A stretch of 64,000 nucleotides of DNA from contig NZ_ADVG01000001.1 of the NCBI RefSeq assembly GCF_000178855.1, forward strand, positions 3,695,481 through 3,759,480, in the 5' to 3' direction. The translations under genes and the position numbers were made by a program. A model generated the notes under the pieces. The model was not told the origin of the DNA. It saw nothing but the letters and a program-made list of their open reading frames with translations, and did no database searches. The stretch's first letter is position 1, and the number at the start of each line of letters is the position of its first letter. Shown piece after piece: positions 50,361 through 59,107 of the stretch. Origin of the DNA: Ktedonobacter racemifer DSM 44963. Its GTDB lineage: Bacteria; Chloroflexota; Ktedonobacteria; Ktedonobacterales; Ktedonobacteraceae.

Positions 50361-50894
50361 CTATGGTTGCCTCTCTTTACGTTGATACTGTAACCAGCGC
50401 AAGAGCATTTCCTCCGCCTGGTACAGAATATGTACTTCATTTTGATAGGTCAGACGACGACAAGCTTCATGCAAGGGGAACCACTCCACCATATCATATT
50501 CACAATCATGGAAAGAGGTATCCCCACCAACTGCTTCCAGCAGGAAATGACGCACTTGTTTATGGTATCGTACCTGGTCTCGCACAAAAGAGTATGAGAT
50601 ACTGCCCACATAAGTGATCAATCGTACCTCAAGCCCCGTCTCCTCGCGCACCTCACGAACCGCAACCTGCTCAGCTGTCTCGCCAGGTTGAGGTGTTCCC
50701 TTGGGCAAAGCCCATATTCCCGCGTGGCTACGCCCAACCAGCACCACCTCCATGCTACCCGCTCCCTCCGCTTGCTCATACTCTCCAGCATATGCCTCGT
50801 GCTGCAATAACAATTGCTCCGAGACCTGCATCGGAACCAGGCGAAACACGACGCCCCCTGCCGAGTACGCTCGCATTGTGCGGTATCGCTCCAT
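50361..50894 (-). CDS. Nudix hydrolase
   Basis: 177 residues. The Nudix box reads G-x5-E-x7-REVREETGLEV (starting GTPQPGETAEQVAV), with all metal-binding glutamates present. Preceding ALPKG and the N-terminal YSAGGVVFRL strand are typical. An insertion near residues 30-48 (HEAYAGEYEQAEGAGS) separates the first strands. The substrate class (nucleoside diphosphate derivatives, dinucleoside polyphosphates or mRNA caps) cannot be told. GAGGGGGG lies upstream of the ATG, and a strong promoter lies about 300 nt upstream. Confidence 0.9.
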   Translation of the reverse strand: MERYRTMRAYSAGGVVFRLVPMQVSEQLLLQHEAYAGEYEQAEGAGSMEVVLVGRSHAGIWALPKGTPQPGETAEQVAVREVREETGLEVRLITYVGSISYSFVRDQVRYHKQVRHFLLEAVGGDTSFHDCEYDMVEWFPLHEACRRLTYQNEVHILYQAEEMLLRWLQYQRKERQP

Positions 50895-51235
50895 TTCTCG
50901 CGCTTCAACCCCCCTCTAATTGTACTGAATAGGTCTATAGATGAATAAATTACTACCATGTTACCAGATCGGCAGACGGGTAGCACACTCTATCTTCCCA
51001 TTCAGTTCGTCATCATTGACTATTCCGCGCTATACACGCCCATACCTCATGACAACCCAGGCGTATCTCGCTAGCTTCTCTATCGTAGACGAATATCGAA
51101 TACACTATACAACATTTTTTCCACCCTGCCCCGTCCTTAGCCATCCTTGGCCCGTCATATGGCGATTGGATTCCGCCTACGGTAAAATTATGTGTGAGTA
51201 TAGCGAATGCGCTTCAGAGTGTCAAGCAGGATAAC
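50895..51235 (-). other. Leader region upstream of the Nudix operon
   Basis: 341 bp without a gene, between the URO-D family stop and the Nudix start. It is mostly the predicted long leader of the Nudix transcript; the promoter lies at its far end. No other structure was recognised. Confidence 0.55.
51197..51225 (-). promoter_or_regulatory. Promoter of the Nudix-membrane protein-MEDS operon
   Basis: The minus strand reads TTGACA, 17 nt, TATACT. The start is near 51190, implying a leader of about 296 nt. Confidence 0.75.
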
Positions 51236-52222
51236 TCAAGATAACGCGCGGCGTAATGCATTGAGACTCTTCGTCGGCACGTCAGGGGTGAGAGAACCTC
51301 CAGGCGCGAGCAGTAGATGCTTTCCACCCGTGGCTTCAAGCGCGCTACCAACCTCGTCCTGCACCTGGCTGGGGCTGGCGCCCTTCTGGAAGGCCCCCTG
51401 GCTCAGGCCACCCATGACAATTTTCCCTGAGCGGCGCTGCCCATCGCGCAGGTCGGGATTCCCGCTCGCCTCGCTGGCCCAGTTGATGGCATGAATGGGA
51501 TAGCTCGCCAGCAGGTCAAAATGGATGTTCGCGCCACTATTATGGAGCGCCGTACACTTACTGCGACTCTTCAGTGCGTCGAGAATCTCCTGGTCATACT
51601 GCTCGCCAAATTCGCGATACTTGTCGGCGGTCAACTGCTCGGTGCTGGCCCAGCCATTGGTTTCATAATAAATACCATGCGCGCCCTGCTCCAGGCAGGC
51701 AATCGCAAACGAGGTAATCGTTTCAGAGATAACACGGAGCGCGGCATGCATGGCGTTTCGATCCTCGCGCATCGTCAGGAGCACCTGTTCGCTCCCACCC
51801 ACCAGGATCTGCGCCACCGCCAGGGGCGAGAAGACGGTCTCCAAGAAATAGGCTTCAAAGCCCAGCGCGTGGTTGATCAGTTGCAGCGCTAAGAGCTGCT
51901 CGGCCAGCGCGCCCTGGTCAGGCTCGATATGCCGCAGGCGCTTCCAGTCGGAGGAGCCACGAATGGGCGTGGCCTCCAGCACAGGCGGCATATACTTTTC
52001 CGTGGACGGCTTATAGCGCGCTTTCCAGCCTTCCACGATATAGCTCGACCGTGGCGTGACCTTGACATAATCCCAGTCATAGCGGCTATAGCTCTCCAGA
52101 GTGGCCTCGGCCAACATCTGGGCGCTGCCTTCACGCTGGTAATCATGCCACCAGGCGCTCACCGGAACCCGGTCAACCGCCTCACCGCGTAGCACGGCTT
52201 CAACACGTTCCATCTTATTCAT
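51236..52222 (-). CDS. Uroporphyrinogen decarboxylase-superfamily protein (not HemE)
   Basis: 328 residues of the URO-D fold. The start MNKMERVEAVLRGEAVDRVPV, the GIYYETNGWAS region and the late HNSGANIHFDLL...INWASEASGNPDL block fit the superfamily that includes HemE and corrinoid methyltransferases such as MtaA. The RQAGRYLPEY motif of true HemE is absent, replaced by SAWWHDYQREGS. A role as a methyltransferase or an orphan decarboxylase is possible. It follows the response regulator by 33 nt and is probably the last gene of a kinase-regulator-enzyme operon. Confidence 0.82.
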   Translation of the reverse strand: MNKMERVEAVLRGEAVDRVPVSAWWHDYQREGSAQMLAEATLESYSRYDWDYVKVTPRSSYIVEGWKARYKPSTEKYMPPVLEATPIRGSSDWKRLRHIEPDQGALAEQLLALQLINHALGFEAYFLETVFSPLAVAQILVGGSEQVLLTMREDRNAMHAALRVISETITSFAIACLEQGAHGIYYETNGWASTEQLTADKYREFGEQYDQEILDALKSRSKCTALHNSGANIHFDLLASYPIHAINWASEASGNPDLRDGQRRSGKIVMGGLSQGAFQKGASPSQVQDEVGSALEATGGKHLLLAPGGSLTPDVPTKSLNALRRALS

Positions 52223-52255
52223 GCTAGCTTCTTGATCCTTTCTCTGATTCGAGAT

Positions 52256-52978
52256 CTACTGATTGTCTAGCTCTTTGAAGCGGTATCCAATACCACGTTC
52301 CGTGAGTATATATTTAGGATGGGCTGGATCTTCCTCTAGTTTCTGGCGCAAATAGGTGATGTAGAGACGTAAATAGTGGGCCTCGTCGCGATACTCTCGC
52401 CCCCAGACCTTTGAGAGCAGGGTCTCGTGTGTCATCAGCCGCCCCGCATTGCTCACCAGGTGATAGAGAAGACGGTACTCCGTTGGCCGCAAGACGACCT
52501 TCTTGCCGCGCACCATGACCTCGCGACGCGCAAAGTCTATTTGCAGGTCTTCGTCGACCACGATCTCAGTCTTGCGCGCCGGGGGGGACATGAGCGAGCG
52601 ACGCAGCAAGGCGCGAATACGCGAGAGTAGTTCAGGTGGGCTGAAGGGCTTGGCGATATAGTCATCGGCTCCCAGGTCCAACCCGCGAATCTTATCTTGC
52701 TCGCTCTGGCGCACCGTCAGCATCACCACGGGCACGGTCGAAACCTCGCGAATGGCTTTTAAGGTCTCGAAGCCGTCCATCTCTGGCATCATAACATCCA
52801 GGACTACCAGGTCAGGCAGGTGCTCGCGTAGCCGATCAAGCGCCTCCAGGCCATTACTGGCCTCAATAACGCGGTAGTGCTCCATTTCCAGGTTCATACG
52901 CACAAAGTCGCGGATGCGCGGCTCATCATCCACAATTAGAATGGTCATATCACGCTGGTCGAAAACTTCATTCTCCAT
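52256..52978 (-). CDS. OmpR-family response regulator
   Basis: About 240 residues. The receiver domain has the acidic pair in IVDDEPR, the phosphoacceptor in VVLDVMMPEMDGF, T in VMLTVRQ and K in IAKPF. The output domain is a winged helix (VLRPTEYRLLYHLV, then YITYLRQKLEEDP and TERGIGYRFKEL), similar to KdpE. The ATG at 52978 shares one base with the TGA stop of the kinase gene (TGATG), so the pair is translationally coupled. A TTG one codon earlier is also in frame. Confidence 0.93.
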   Translation of the reverse strand: MENEVFDQRDMTILIVDDEPRIRDFVRMNLEMEHYRVIEASNGLEALDRLREHLPDLVVLDVMMPEMDGFETLKAIREVSTVPVVMLTVRQSEQDKIRGLDLGADDYIAKPFSPPELLSRIRALLRRSLMSPPARKTEIVVDEDLQIDFARREVMVRGKKVVLRPTEYRLLYHLVSNAGRLMTHETLLSKVWGREYRDEAHYLRLYITYLRQKLEEDPAHPKYILTERGIGYRFKELDNQ

Positions 52979-54711
52979 CAAAACACCACCATCGGTAACT
53001 GTGCCTGCTTCTCGCGCGGCAGGCTAAACGAAAACGTTGACCCCTGACGCAGGGTACTCTCTACCCAAATCCGGCCCCCGTGAGCCTCCACAATGGCACG
53101 GCAGATATAGAGGCCTAGACCCGTGCCCGGAGTGGACTGCGCCAGGGGATTGCCTATGCGGCGAAAACGCTTAAAAATCTGCTCCTGGTCGCGTAACGAG
53201 ATCCCCATGCCCGTATCGCGTACGCTCACAATGACCTCGTTGCTGGTGGCACGCGCGGAAATGGTAATCTTGAGCTGGCCCGACGAATATTTGATCGCGT
53301 TATCCAGCAAATTTTGCAGCACTTCTTCAATACGCTCACGATCCGCCATGACGCTCGGCAGATCGGGCGATATCTCAAGCGTGGCCTGCAAGTCGGCGTA
53401 GCGTATCTTCAAGCGCCTGACAACCGTCTCAATCAGTGGTTCCAGGTCTAGGGGAGCAATCTCCATCTGGAGGCCATTGGCCTGGATACGCGAGGCATAC
53501 AGCAGGTTCCCCACCAGCTTATTTAAGCGGTCGGCCTCCTCTTCAATCGCGACCAGCCGCGTCTGCAAGGCCTGGGGCGCGAGACGACTCCCGGCACGCG
53601 CCAGGGTCGAGGCATAGCCCTTGATAATGGCAATGGGCGTCTGTAGCTCATGCGAGACCACAGAGATAAAGGTCGAGCGCTGCTCCTCCTGCTCGCGCTC
53701 CAGCGTGATATCATGCACCGTGAGAAAGCCATTGAGCGGCTCCCCACGCGCTGAACGAACACAGGAGGCAGTTACACGTACATCGACGGGCAGGCCATCA
53801 CGCGTGGTAAAAATTATCTCACGGTTGACGACAGGCTGGCCCGCGAAGGCCTGCAAGATTGGCGATTCCTGCAAACTTAGCTCATTCCCCTGCCGGTCGC
53901 GAGGACGCAGTACCGAGAAATATAATTCCCCCAATACCTCGCTTTCGCGCCACCCGGTCAGCTTCTCCATAGCGGGATTAAAATCAATGATCCGTAGCGC
54001 GCTATCGACGGTCAGGAGGCTTTCGGTGCTATAGCGAAAGATGGAGGCCAGGCGCTCCTGCTCACTCACCAGGGCTTGCGCCTTAAAAGCACAACGCAGG
54101 GACGCGGCCAGTTGCACAATAAACATGCGCAAAGTGGCGTTCTCCTCGCCTCCTTCTTCCGCGTCGGAGTCATACGTACGCGTCCCCTGGCGCGCCCCAA
54201 TCTTCTCTTCATGCACTTCAAAGCATGAGCGGGTACCGGTGGGGCGGAGAAAGTGCAGTGTCCCCAGCGGGCCAGCCGCATCAAAGACGGCGAGCGAGCA
54301 GCCCTCTAGCTCATGCCAGGACGCATCCTCCTCCGGCCCTGGTGAAGCTGCGGCCTCAGGCTCACACTGCTCACCGCTGGCTCCTTGCGTGCCGTTACTC
54401 TCCACCTGCTCCTCGCTATACACCCTCCTGGCCCAGTCAGGCTCTAGAATCTCTATCACCATGGGGTGGCGCGAGGTCGGCTGCAAACCCTCCTGAACGC
54501 GCTGTAATAGATCAGGAAGCACCTCCGCGCGCAGGTGATAGGCGATATACTCAACGTTTCCCTGTGGATCAAAGGCCTCATTGGAGATGACAAAGACACC
54601 AGCATCGCTTCCTAGCAGTTGTATAGCGCTTCCAACCAGAAGAGTTACTTGGTCGTGCAGATCTTCGGACTGATGCGATTGAGACCAGGACATAGGAATA
54701 ATAGACTCCAC
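52978..54711 (-). CDS. Cytoplasmic sensor histidine kinase with GAF-like and PAS domains
   Basis: 577 residues without membrane helices. The N-terminal 215 residues look like a diverged GAF domain, interrupted by a Glu/Ser/Gly-rich loop (about 105-135). A PAS domain follows (about 225-345: FRYSTESLLTVDSALRIIDF, NPAMEKLTGW). The H-box is FISVVSHELQTP, with Gln in place of the usual Arg. The ATPase boxes are LLDNAIKYS, DTGMGISLRD and GTGLGLYICR. The start may be GTG 54711 or ATG 54693. It is coupled to the regulator gene downstream. The ligand is unknown; redox, gas or tetrapyrrole sensing are options. Confidence 0.9.
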   Translation of the reverse strand: MESIIPMSWSQSHQSEDLHDQVTLLVGSAIQLLGSDAGVFVISNEAFDPQGNVEYIAYHLRAEVLPDLLQRVQEGLQPTSRHPMVIEILEPDWARRVYSEEQVESNGTQGASGEQCEPEAAASPGPEEDASWHELEGCSLAVFDAAGPLGTLHFLRPTGTRSCFEVHEEKIGARQGTRTYDSDAEEGGEENATLRMFIVQLAASLRCAFKAQALVSEQERLASIFRYSTESLLTVDSALRIIDFNPAMEKLTGWRESEVLGELYFSVLRPRDRQGNELSLQESPILQAFAGQPVVNREIIFTTRDGLPVDVRVTASCVRSARGEPLNGFLTVHDITLEREQEEQRSTFISVVSHELQTPIAIIKGYASTLARAGSRLAPQALQTRLVAIEEEADRLNKLVGNLLYASRIQANGLQMEIAPLDLEPLIETVVRRLKIRYADLQATLEISPDLPSVMADRERIEEVLQNLLDNAIKYSSGQLKITISARATSNEVIVSVRDTGMGISLRDQEQIFKRFRRIGNPLAQSTPGTGLGLYICRAIVEAHGGRIWVESTLRQGSTFSFSLPREKQAQLPMVVF

Positions 54712-54848
54712 TCGACGTTTGATCTGGCAGATGTACGGGCTGGCCGGTTGAAAACCAGGAGTTCGTTAGAAGGTTAAAATTGCTTCTGTCAGTGTAGCAC
54801 ACCTCCTGGCAGAAAGAAAGATACTCTTTCTGCGCACCTCCTGCTTTC

Positions 54849-54877
54849 TTGTCTTTTTCCCCCTCACTTGATATACT
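54849..54877 (+). promoter_or_regulatory. Candidate trmD promoter
   Basis: TTGTCT, 17 nt, TATACT. The start is near 54885. The resulting leader of about 130 nt contains the palindrome at 54912-54976. Confidence 0.6.
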
Positions 54878-54911
54878 TTCCTCTCAATACAGATCGCCAC
54901 TGCGTGGCTCA

Positions 54912-54976
54912 CAGGGGTAGTAGGATGTGATGGTGGGCTGGCTCCGCCAGCCCACCATCACATCCTACTACCCCTG
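54912..54976 (+). terminator. Perfect 31-bp hairpin upstream of trmD
   Basis: The arms are 54912-54942 and 54946-54976 with the 3-nt loop TCC. It ends 36 nt before the trmD ATG. No gene ends here, so it would sit in the trmD leader. No T-run follows. Confidence 0.8.
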
Positions 54977-55012
54977 GAGACGTACCGCTTCATTAACGAC
55001 CGGAATATTATC

Positions 55013-55735
55013 ATGCATTTTGATATTTTCACCCTCTTCCCTGGCATGTTTCAGGGACCATTAACTGAAAGCATCCTCAAGCGCGCCCAGGACCGTGAGC
55101 TGCTGAGCGTGGCGCTCCACAACATTCGTGATGCCACAACAGATAAGCATCATGTCGTGGACGACTATCCCTATGGTGGAGGCGCTGGCATGGTCATGAA
55201 GCCAGATCCCATCTTTAACGCCATTGAGGCGGTCCACCAGGGCGGCCCCATCATTTACCTGACGCCCCAGGGGCGCCTCTTTAACCAGCAGATCGCGCAG
55301 GATCTGGCGCAGGAGTCGCGCATTACATTGCTATGTGGGCACTACGAGGGCATCGATGAGCGCGTGATCCAGCACCTTGTCACCGATGAAATCTCGATTG
55401 GCGATTACGTGCTCACCGGGGGCGAACTGGCGGCCATGATCGTCGTTGACGCGGTAAGTCGCCTCCTGCCCGGCGTCCTTGCCGAAGGCTCAACCACTGA
55501 GGAGTCGCACTCCAGCCATATGCTGGAATATCCTCACTATACACGCCCACCCGAGTTCCGCGGCTGGCGCGTGCCCGATGTCCTGCTCTCGGGACACCAC
55601 GAGCAGATCGCGCGCTGGCGCCGCAAAGAAGCCCTGAAGAAGACGCACCTGCGCCGTCCCGACCTCTACGCGCAACTCGACCTCACCAGCAAGCAAGACA
55701 AGAAACTGCTCAAAGAGATAGAAGAGGAATCATAG
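55013..55735 (+). CDS. trmD: tRNA (guanine-N1)-methyltransferase TrmD
   Basis: TrmD methylates G37 of tRNAs that read codons starting with C or G, preventing +1 frameshifts. The 240-residue protein has the start MHFDIFTLFPGMF, the DDYPYGGGAGMVMKPDP block and the trefoil-knot SAM site (YLTPQGRLFNQ, LLCGHYEGIDERV, SIGDYVLTGGELAA). The C-terminal HYTRPPEFRGWRVPDVLLSG is complete. Its last five codons, including the stop, lie inside a perfect palindrome shared with ftsK. rpsP, rimM and rplS, common neighbours, are not here. Confidence 0.97.
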   Translation: MHFDIFTLFPGMFQGPLTESILKRAQDRELLSVALHNIRDATTDKHHVVDDYPYGGGAGMVMKPDPIFNAIEAVHQGGPIIYLTPQGRLFNQQIAQDLAQESRITLLCGHYEGIDERVIQHLVTDEISIGDYVLTGGELAAMIVVDAVSRLLPGVLAEGSTTEESHSSHMLEYPHYTRPPEFRGWRVPDVLLSGHHEQIARWRRKEALKKTHLRRPDLYAQLDLTSKQDKKLLKEIEEES

Positions 55736-55786
55736 GTGCCATGCATGCCCCCGAACGGGGCATGCATGGCACCTATGATTCCTCTT
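55722..55786. terminator. Perfect 30-bp hairpin spanning the trmD and ftsK stops
   Basis: The arms are 55722-55751 and 55757-55786 with a 5-nt loop. The left arm includes the last codons and TAG of trmD; the right arm reaches two bases into the ftsK TAA. No T-run is present. Confidence 0.88.
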
Positions 55787-58700
55787 ACTCTTCCTGACGG
55801 GCGACGATGTTGCGCTTTGCGGCCTGCTGGCGGAGGAAGTCGTTGCGGGCACGCTCTTCGGCGGCGATATCCTCCGCGACATCGGCCAGTGAGTCGCCAG
55901 ACTCATCGGCGTGATGGTGCGATCCGCCACCATTGCTGCCATCCAGAATCTCACGGGCGCGCCCTCCTGGCTCGAACTGGCCGATAATGCCTCTATCCTC
56001 CAGCAGGTCGATCAGGCGGGCTGCGCGTGAATAGCCGATGCGCAGGCGACGCTGGAGCAGCGAGATGGAGGCACGTCCATACTCACGCACAATCTCCTCG
56101 GCGCGGTCGAGCAGCTCGTCATCCAGCTCCACGTCATCGGAGTTTGGCTCATCCTTGATCTCCCAGCCCGGCTCAACCACCTGGGGTGCGGGCGTGGAGA
56201 CTGAAACCTCAGCACCCTCATTCGCGATGGTCTGGGCTTGCTTGCTCCAGTATTCCACCAGGCGCTCCACTTCCTCATCGGCCAGGAAGGCTCCCTGAAT
56301 GCGCTCAGGGCGTCCCGCGTCCGCCGGGAGATAGAGCATATCGCCGCGCCCCAGCAAACGCTCAGCACCGCCCATATCGATAATCGTGCGCGAATCCACG
56401 GCAGAGCTGACCATGAAGGAGATACGCGTGGGAATATTCGCCTTGATAAGGCCGGTGATGACATCCACCGAGGGGCGCTGCGTCGCGATAACCAGGTGAA
56501 TACCGGTTGCGCGCGCTAGCTGCGCCAGGCGACAGATCATGGACTCCACCTCTTCGGGGGCGGCCATCATCAGGTCGGCCAGCTCATCGATAATGGTCAC
56601 GATTGCCGGGAGATTATTCAGCGAGGTATCGCCATTGGCGATGCGCTCGCGACGCATCTTGCGGTAACCGTCCAGGTTACGCACGCCCAGTTGGGAGAAG
56701 AGGCGATAGCGCCGCTCCATCTCATTGATGGCGTTCTTTAAGAGAGGCACCACCTTATCGACATCAATAACCACGGGCGAGAGCAGATGCGGAATCCCAT
56801 TGTACAGGCTCAGCTCCACCATCTTGGGGTCGACCATCAGCATGCGGACATCGTCCGGCGTGGCCTGCATCAGGATGCTGGCGATAATCGTATTGATACA
56901 GACGCTCTTGCCAGCTCCAGTCGCGCCCGCGATCAGCAGGTGCGGCATACGCGCCAGGTCTCCCAGGCGCACCTGTCCTGCCACGTCCTTCCCGAGCACG
57001 ACCGCCAGCTTCGACTTCGCTTTGGCGGCCTGGTATTCTTTGCTCTCCAACACCTCGCGCACAGTGACCATACGGCTATTCTTGTTGGGGACCTCCACGC
57101 CTACGTAGGGGCGACCGGGGACGGGTGCCTCCATACGAATCGCCTTGGCTTCGAGCACCAGGGCCAGGTCGTTTTGCAGGGCCATGATGCGGCTCACACG
57201 CGTGCGCGTCTCGTAGACAATATTCCCGGCGGCATCGAGCGCGGGAATCATCCTGCCGGTTTTGTCGTCCTTGATCATCGAGGCCTTGCCCGTGGGGCGA
57301 ATACCGAAGCGAATCACGGTAGGCCCGATACTGATATCCTCCGGGCGCACCTCGGCGTTGACATGGAAGCTATGCAGGGTCTCCTGGATCAAGCGCGCCA
57401 GCTCAGCCGTGTCGTCGCCATAGGCCTGAAGCTTGCTCTCCTCCGCGTTATTGAGCAGTGTGTTCTCAGGCAGTTTCCAGCGCGAGACCACGTTCGGCAT
57501 GACCTGGGATGGAACATTCTTCGCGCCCTTAGGGATTTTGGGGACGGCCTCTGCCCCTGGCAGGTTTATCGCCTGCTGCTCCTGGCGCTTGCCTAGGCGG
57601 GGATTGGGCGCGAGCGGCTCCATACGGCTGTTCGCGATCTCTTCGCCACGTTTTGCGCCTGCGCGCCGCGCCTGGCTTTCATTGAAGGGTAGTTCTTGCT
57701 GGTTAGCACCGCGCACCGAGTTGGAATAACCCCTGGCATCGAGCGCCGGGGGAACATTGAGGTCCCGGCGTGGCACGGAGCCGACGTGGTGCTTATGAAT
57801 ATTGATATCGTTGCGCGGGTCATCGTCTTCGTCCTCAAAGCCAAAGTCCTGCTCAAACTCAACATTCTCATCATCCTCTTCGTCCTCATATTGCTGAGGA
57901 GGAGCGGAGCGCCTCTTGGCGGCCATCACGATCTGCTGTACTGCCTCGCGGTCATTGGGAATCGTTGGCGTCTCGTCAATCTCCTCCTCTTCCTCATCAT
58001 CATCCTGGGGTCCAATCTTGATGCCGGCGCTACTACCAAAGCGACTGAAGCGCGGGCGCTGTCCCAGGAAAGCGGAAATCCGCCGCCTCTCGCCCAGGTC
58101 CATCTCATCGGACTCACCTGCACGTGGTTGGGGATCAGCGACCAGGCGCTGGAAGAAACCGACGACAAGCAGAACATGGCCAAAGGTGATACGGAAGGTA
58201 AGGATAATAGCTAAGATAATCAGGCCAATCAGGCCCACATGTGCGACCGCGGTCGGCCAGCCCAGGAGCGGCAGCGCCAGCAGGTCGGCCAGCACACCCG
58301 CCTTGCCATAGCCCAGCAGCAGGCGACTCTCCACGAGGAGCAAGAGCCAGATAACAACCAGTCCCCAGACCATAGAGAGGCGCACCAGGCGTTCATTGCG
58401 CAAGCCTTCCATCAGGTGGGCAGCGGCAAAGAGCACCAGCCCGATGGCGAGTGGATAGGCCGACCAGCCAAAGAAGACGAGAAAGAACTGGTTAATATTG
58501 CGCAGAACGGGAACCTTACTAAAGAAGGTCAGCGAGCCAAAGAGGAGCAGAGAAAGCACCAGCAACACACTACTAAATACCCGCTGGCGCTGGTGTGCCT
58601 CCAACGAGGCCCACTTCTGCTGCGCCCACTGAAGAAAGCGCGTATCACTGGTGGCAGGAGGGGGAGCTGCTGAGCGAGGAGACGCACCCGGACGGCTAGA

Positions 58701-58934
58701 GGCCGCGCCCTTCTTGCGCGCGCCCGACACGGATGCTCCACGACCCGAACGCGAAGACGAAGCGCTGGCACGCGTACGCGGAGTCTGCCCCTGGCGCGAA
58801 GAGGGAAGGTTCGTGCGCTGCTCCATTTGAGCCTTCTGTACGCTTTGCGAACCGACCGCGCCCGCGGCGCTACTCACGCGCGAAGTGCCACTTACCTGGC
58901 TCTTCGCCTCTTTTTTCGAGCTACTACCAGCCAT
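55785..58934 (-). CDS. ftsK: FtsK/SpoIIIE DNA translocase
   Basis: FtsK pumps DNA at the septum. About 1049 residues from ATG 58934, which has AGGAGGG about 10 nt upstream; the longer open frame would read through the preceding palindrome. A Ser/Arg/Gly-rich start is followed by four membrane helices (about 130-280), an acidic linker with Glu/Asp runs and a Pro/Arg-rich segment. The motor shows Walker A GATGAGKS (about 668), Walker B TIIDELADLMM and VIATQRPSVDVITGLIKAN. The gamma winged helix (REYGRASISLLQRRLRIGYS) is present, so KOPS-like sequence recognition is likely. The C-terminus is acidic. Confidence 0.95.
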   Translation of the reverse strand: MAGSSSKKEAKSQVSGTSRVSSAAGAVGSQSVQKAQMEQRTNLPSSRQGQTPRTRASASSSRSGRGASVSGARKKGAASSRPGASPRSAAPPPATSDTRFLQWAQQKWASLEAHQRQRVFSSVLLVLSLLLFGSLTFFSKVPVLRNINQFFLVFFGWSAYPLAIGLVLFAAAHLMEGLRNERLVRLSMVWGLVVIWLLLLVESRLLLGYGKAGVLADLLALPLLGWPTAVAHVGLIGLIILAIILTFRITFGHVLLVVGFFQRLVADPQPRAGESDEMDLGERRRISAFLGQRPRFSRFGSSAGIKIGPQDDDEEEEEIDETPTIPNDREAVQQIVMAAKRRSAPPQQYEDEEDDENVEFEQDFGFEDEDDDPRNDINIHKHHVGSVPRRDLNVPPALDARGYSNSVRGANQQELPFNESQARRAGAKRGEEIANSRMEPLAPNPRLGKRQEQQAINLPGAEAVPKIPKGAKNVPSQVMPNVVSRWKLPENTLLNNAEESKLQAYGDDTAELARLIQETLHSFHVNAEVRPEDISIGPTVIRFGIRPTGKASMIKDDKTGRMIPALDAAGNIVYETRTRVSRIMALQNDLALVLEAKAIRMEAPVPGRPYVGVEVPNKNSRMVTVREVLESKEYQAAKAKSKLAVVLGKDVAGQVRLGDLARMPHLLIAGATGAGKSVCINTIIASILMQATPDDVRMLMVDPKMVELSLYNGIPHLLSPVVIDVDKVVPLLKNAINEMERRYRLFSQLGVRNLDGYRKMRRERIANGDTSLNNLPAIVTIIDELADLMMAAPEEVESMICRLAQLARATGIHLVIATQRPSVDVITGLIKANIPTRISFMVSSAVDSRTIIDMGGAERLLGRGDMLYLPADAGRPERIQGAFLADEEVERLVEYWSKQAQTIANEGAEVSVSTPAPQVVEPGWEIKDEPNSDDVELDDELLDRAEEIVREYGRASISLLQRRLRIGYSRAARLIDLLEDRGIIGQFEPGGRAREILDGSNGGGSHHHADESGDSLADVAEDIAAEERARNDFLRQQAAKRNIVARQEE

Positions 58935-58977
58935 AATGAGGTTCCCTCCTGAGTGCATAACAGCGGAGACACCCGTT

Positions 58978-59006
58978 ATGATAGCGCAGATGTTCAAAAG
59001 AAGCAA
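58978..59006 (-). promoter_or_regulatory. Candidate ftsK promoter
   Basis: The minus strand reads TTGCTT, 17 nt, TATCAT. It lies between the long palindrome and the ftsK start. Confidence 0.5.
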
Positions 59007-59026
59007 GTAGCAGAACAGGAATTTTG

Positions 59027-59107
59027 CCCGCCTGGTGAGGTTGTGGTGTTGCATGCGTTGCGGGCGAAGCCCGCAACGCATGCAACACCACAACCTCACC
59101 AGGCGGG
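59027..59107 (-). terminator. Perfect 39-bp hairpin at the end of the beta-propeller gene
   Basis: The arms are 59027-59065 and 59069-59107 with the 3-nt loop GAA. It contains the last three codons and TGA of the upstream minus-strand gene. No T-run follows. Confidence 0.88.

Larger units (their letters stand above)
54712..55012. other. Divergent region between kinase gene and trmD
   Basis: 301 bp without a gene. The plus strand carries a promoter (54849-54877) and a perfect 31-bp palindrome between it and the trmD start. A weak minus-strand TACACT (54791-54796) could be the kinase -10. Confidence 0.55.

Noticed and set aside
58935..59099. 55-residue N-terminal extension of FtsK in frame
   Set aside because: It would be translated from the 39-bp palindrome, while a good AGGAGG lies just before ATG 58934.
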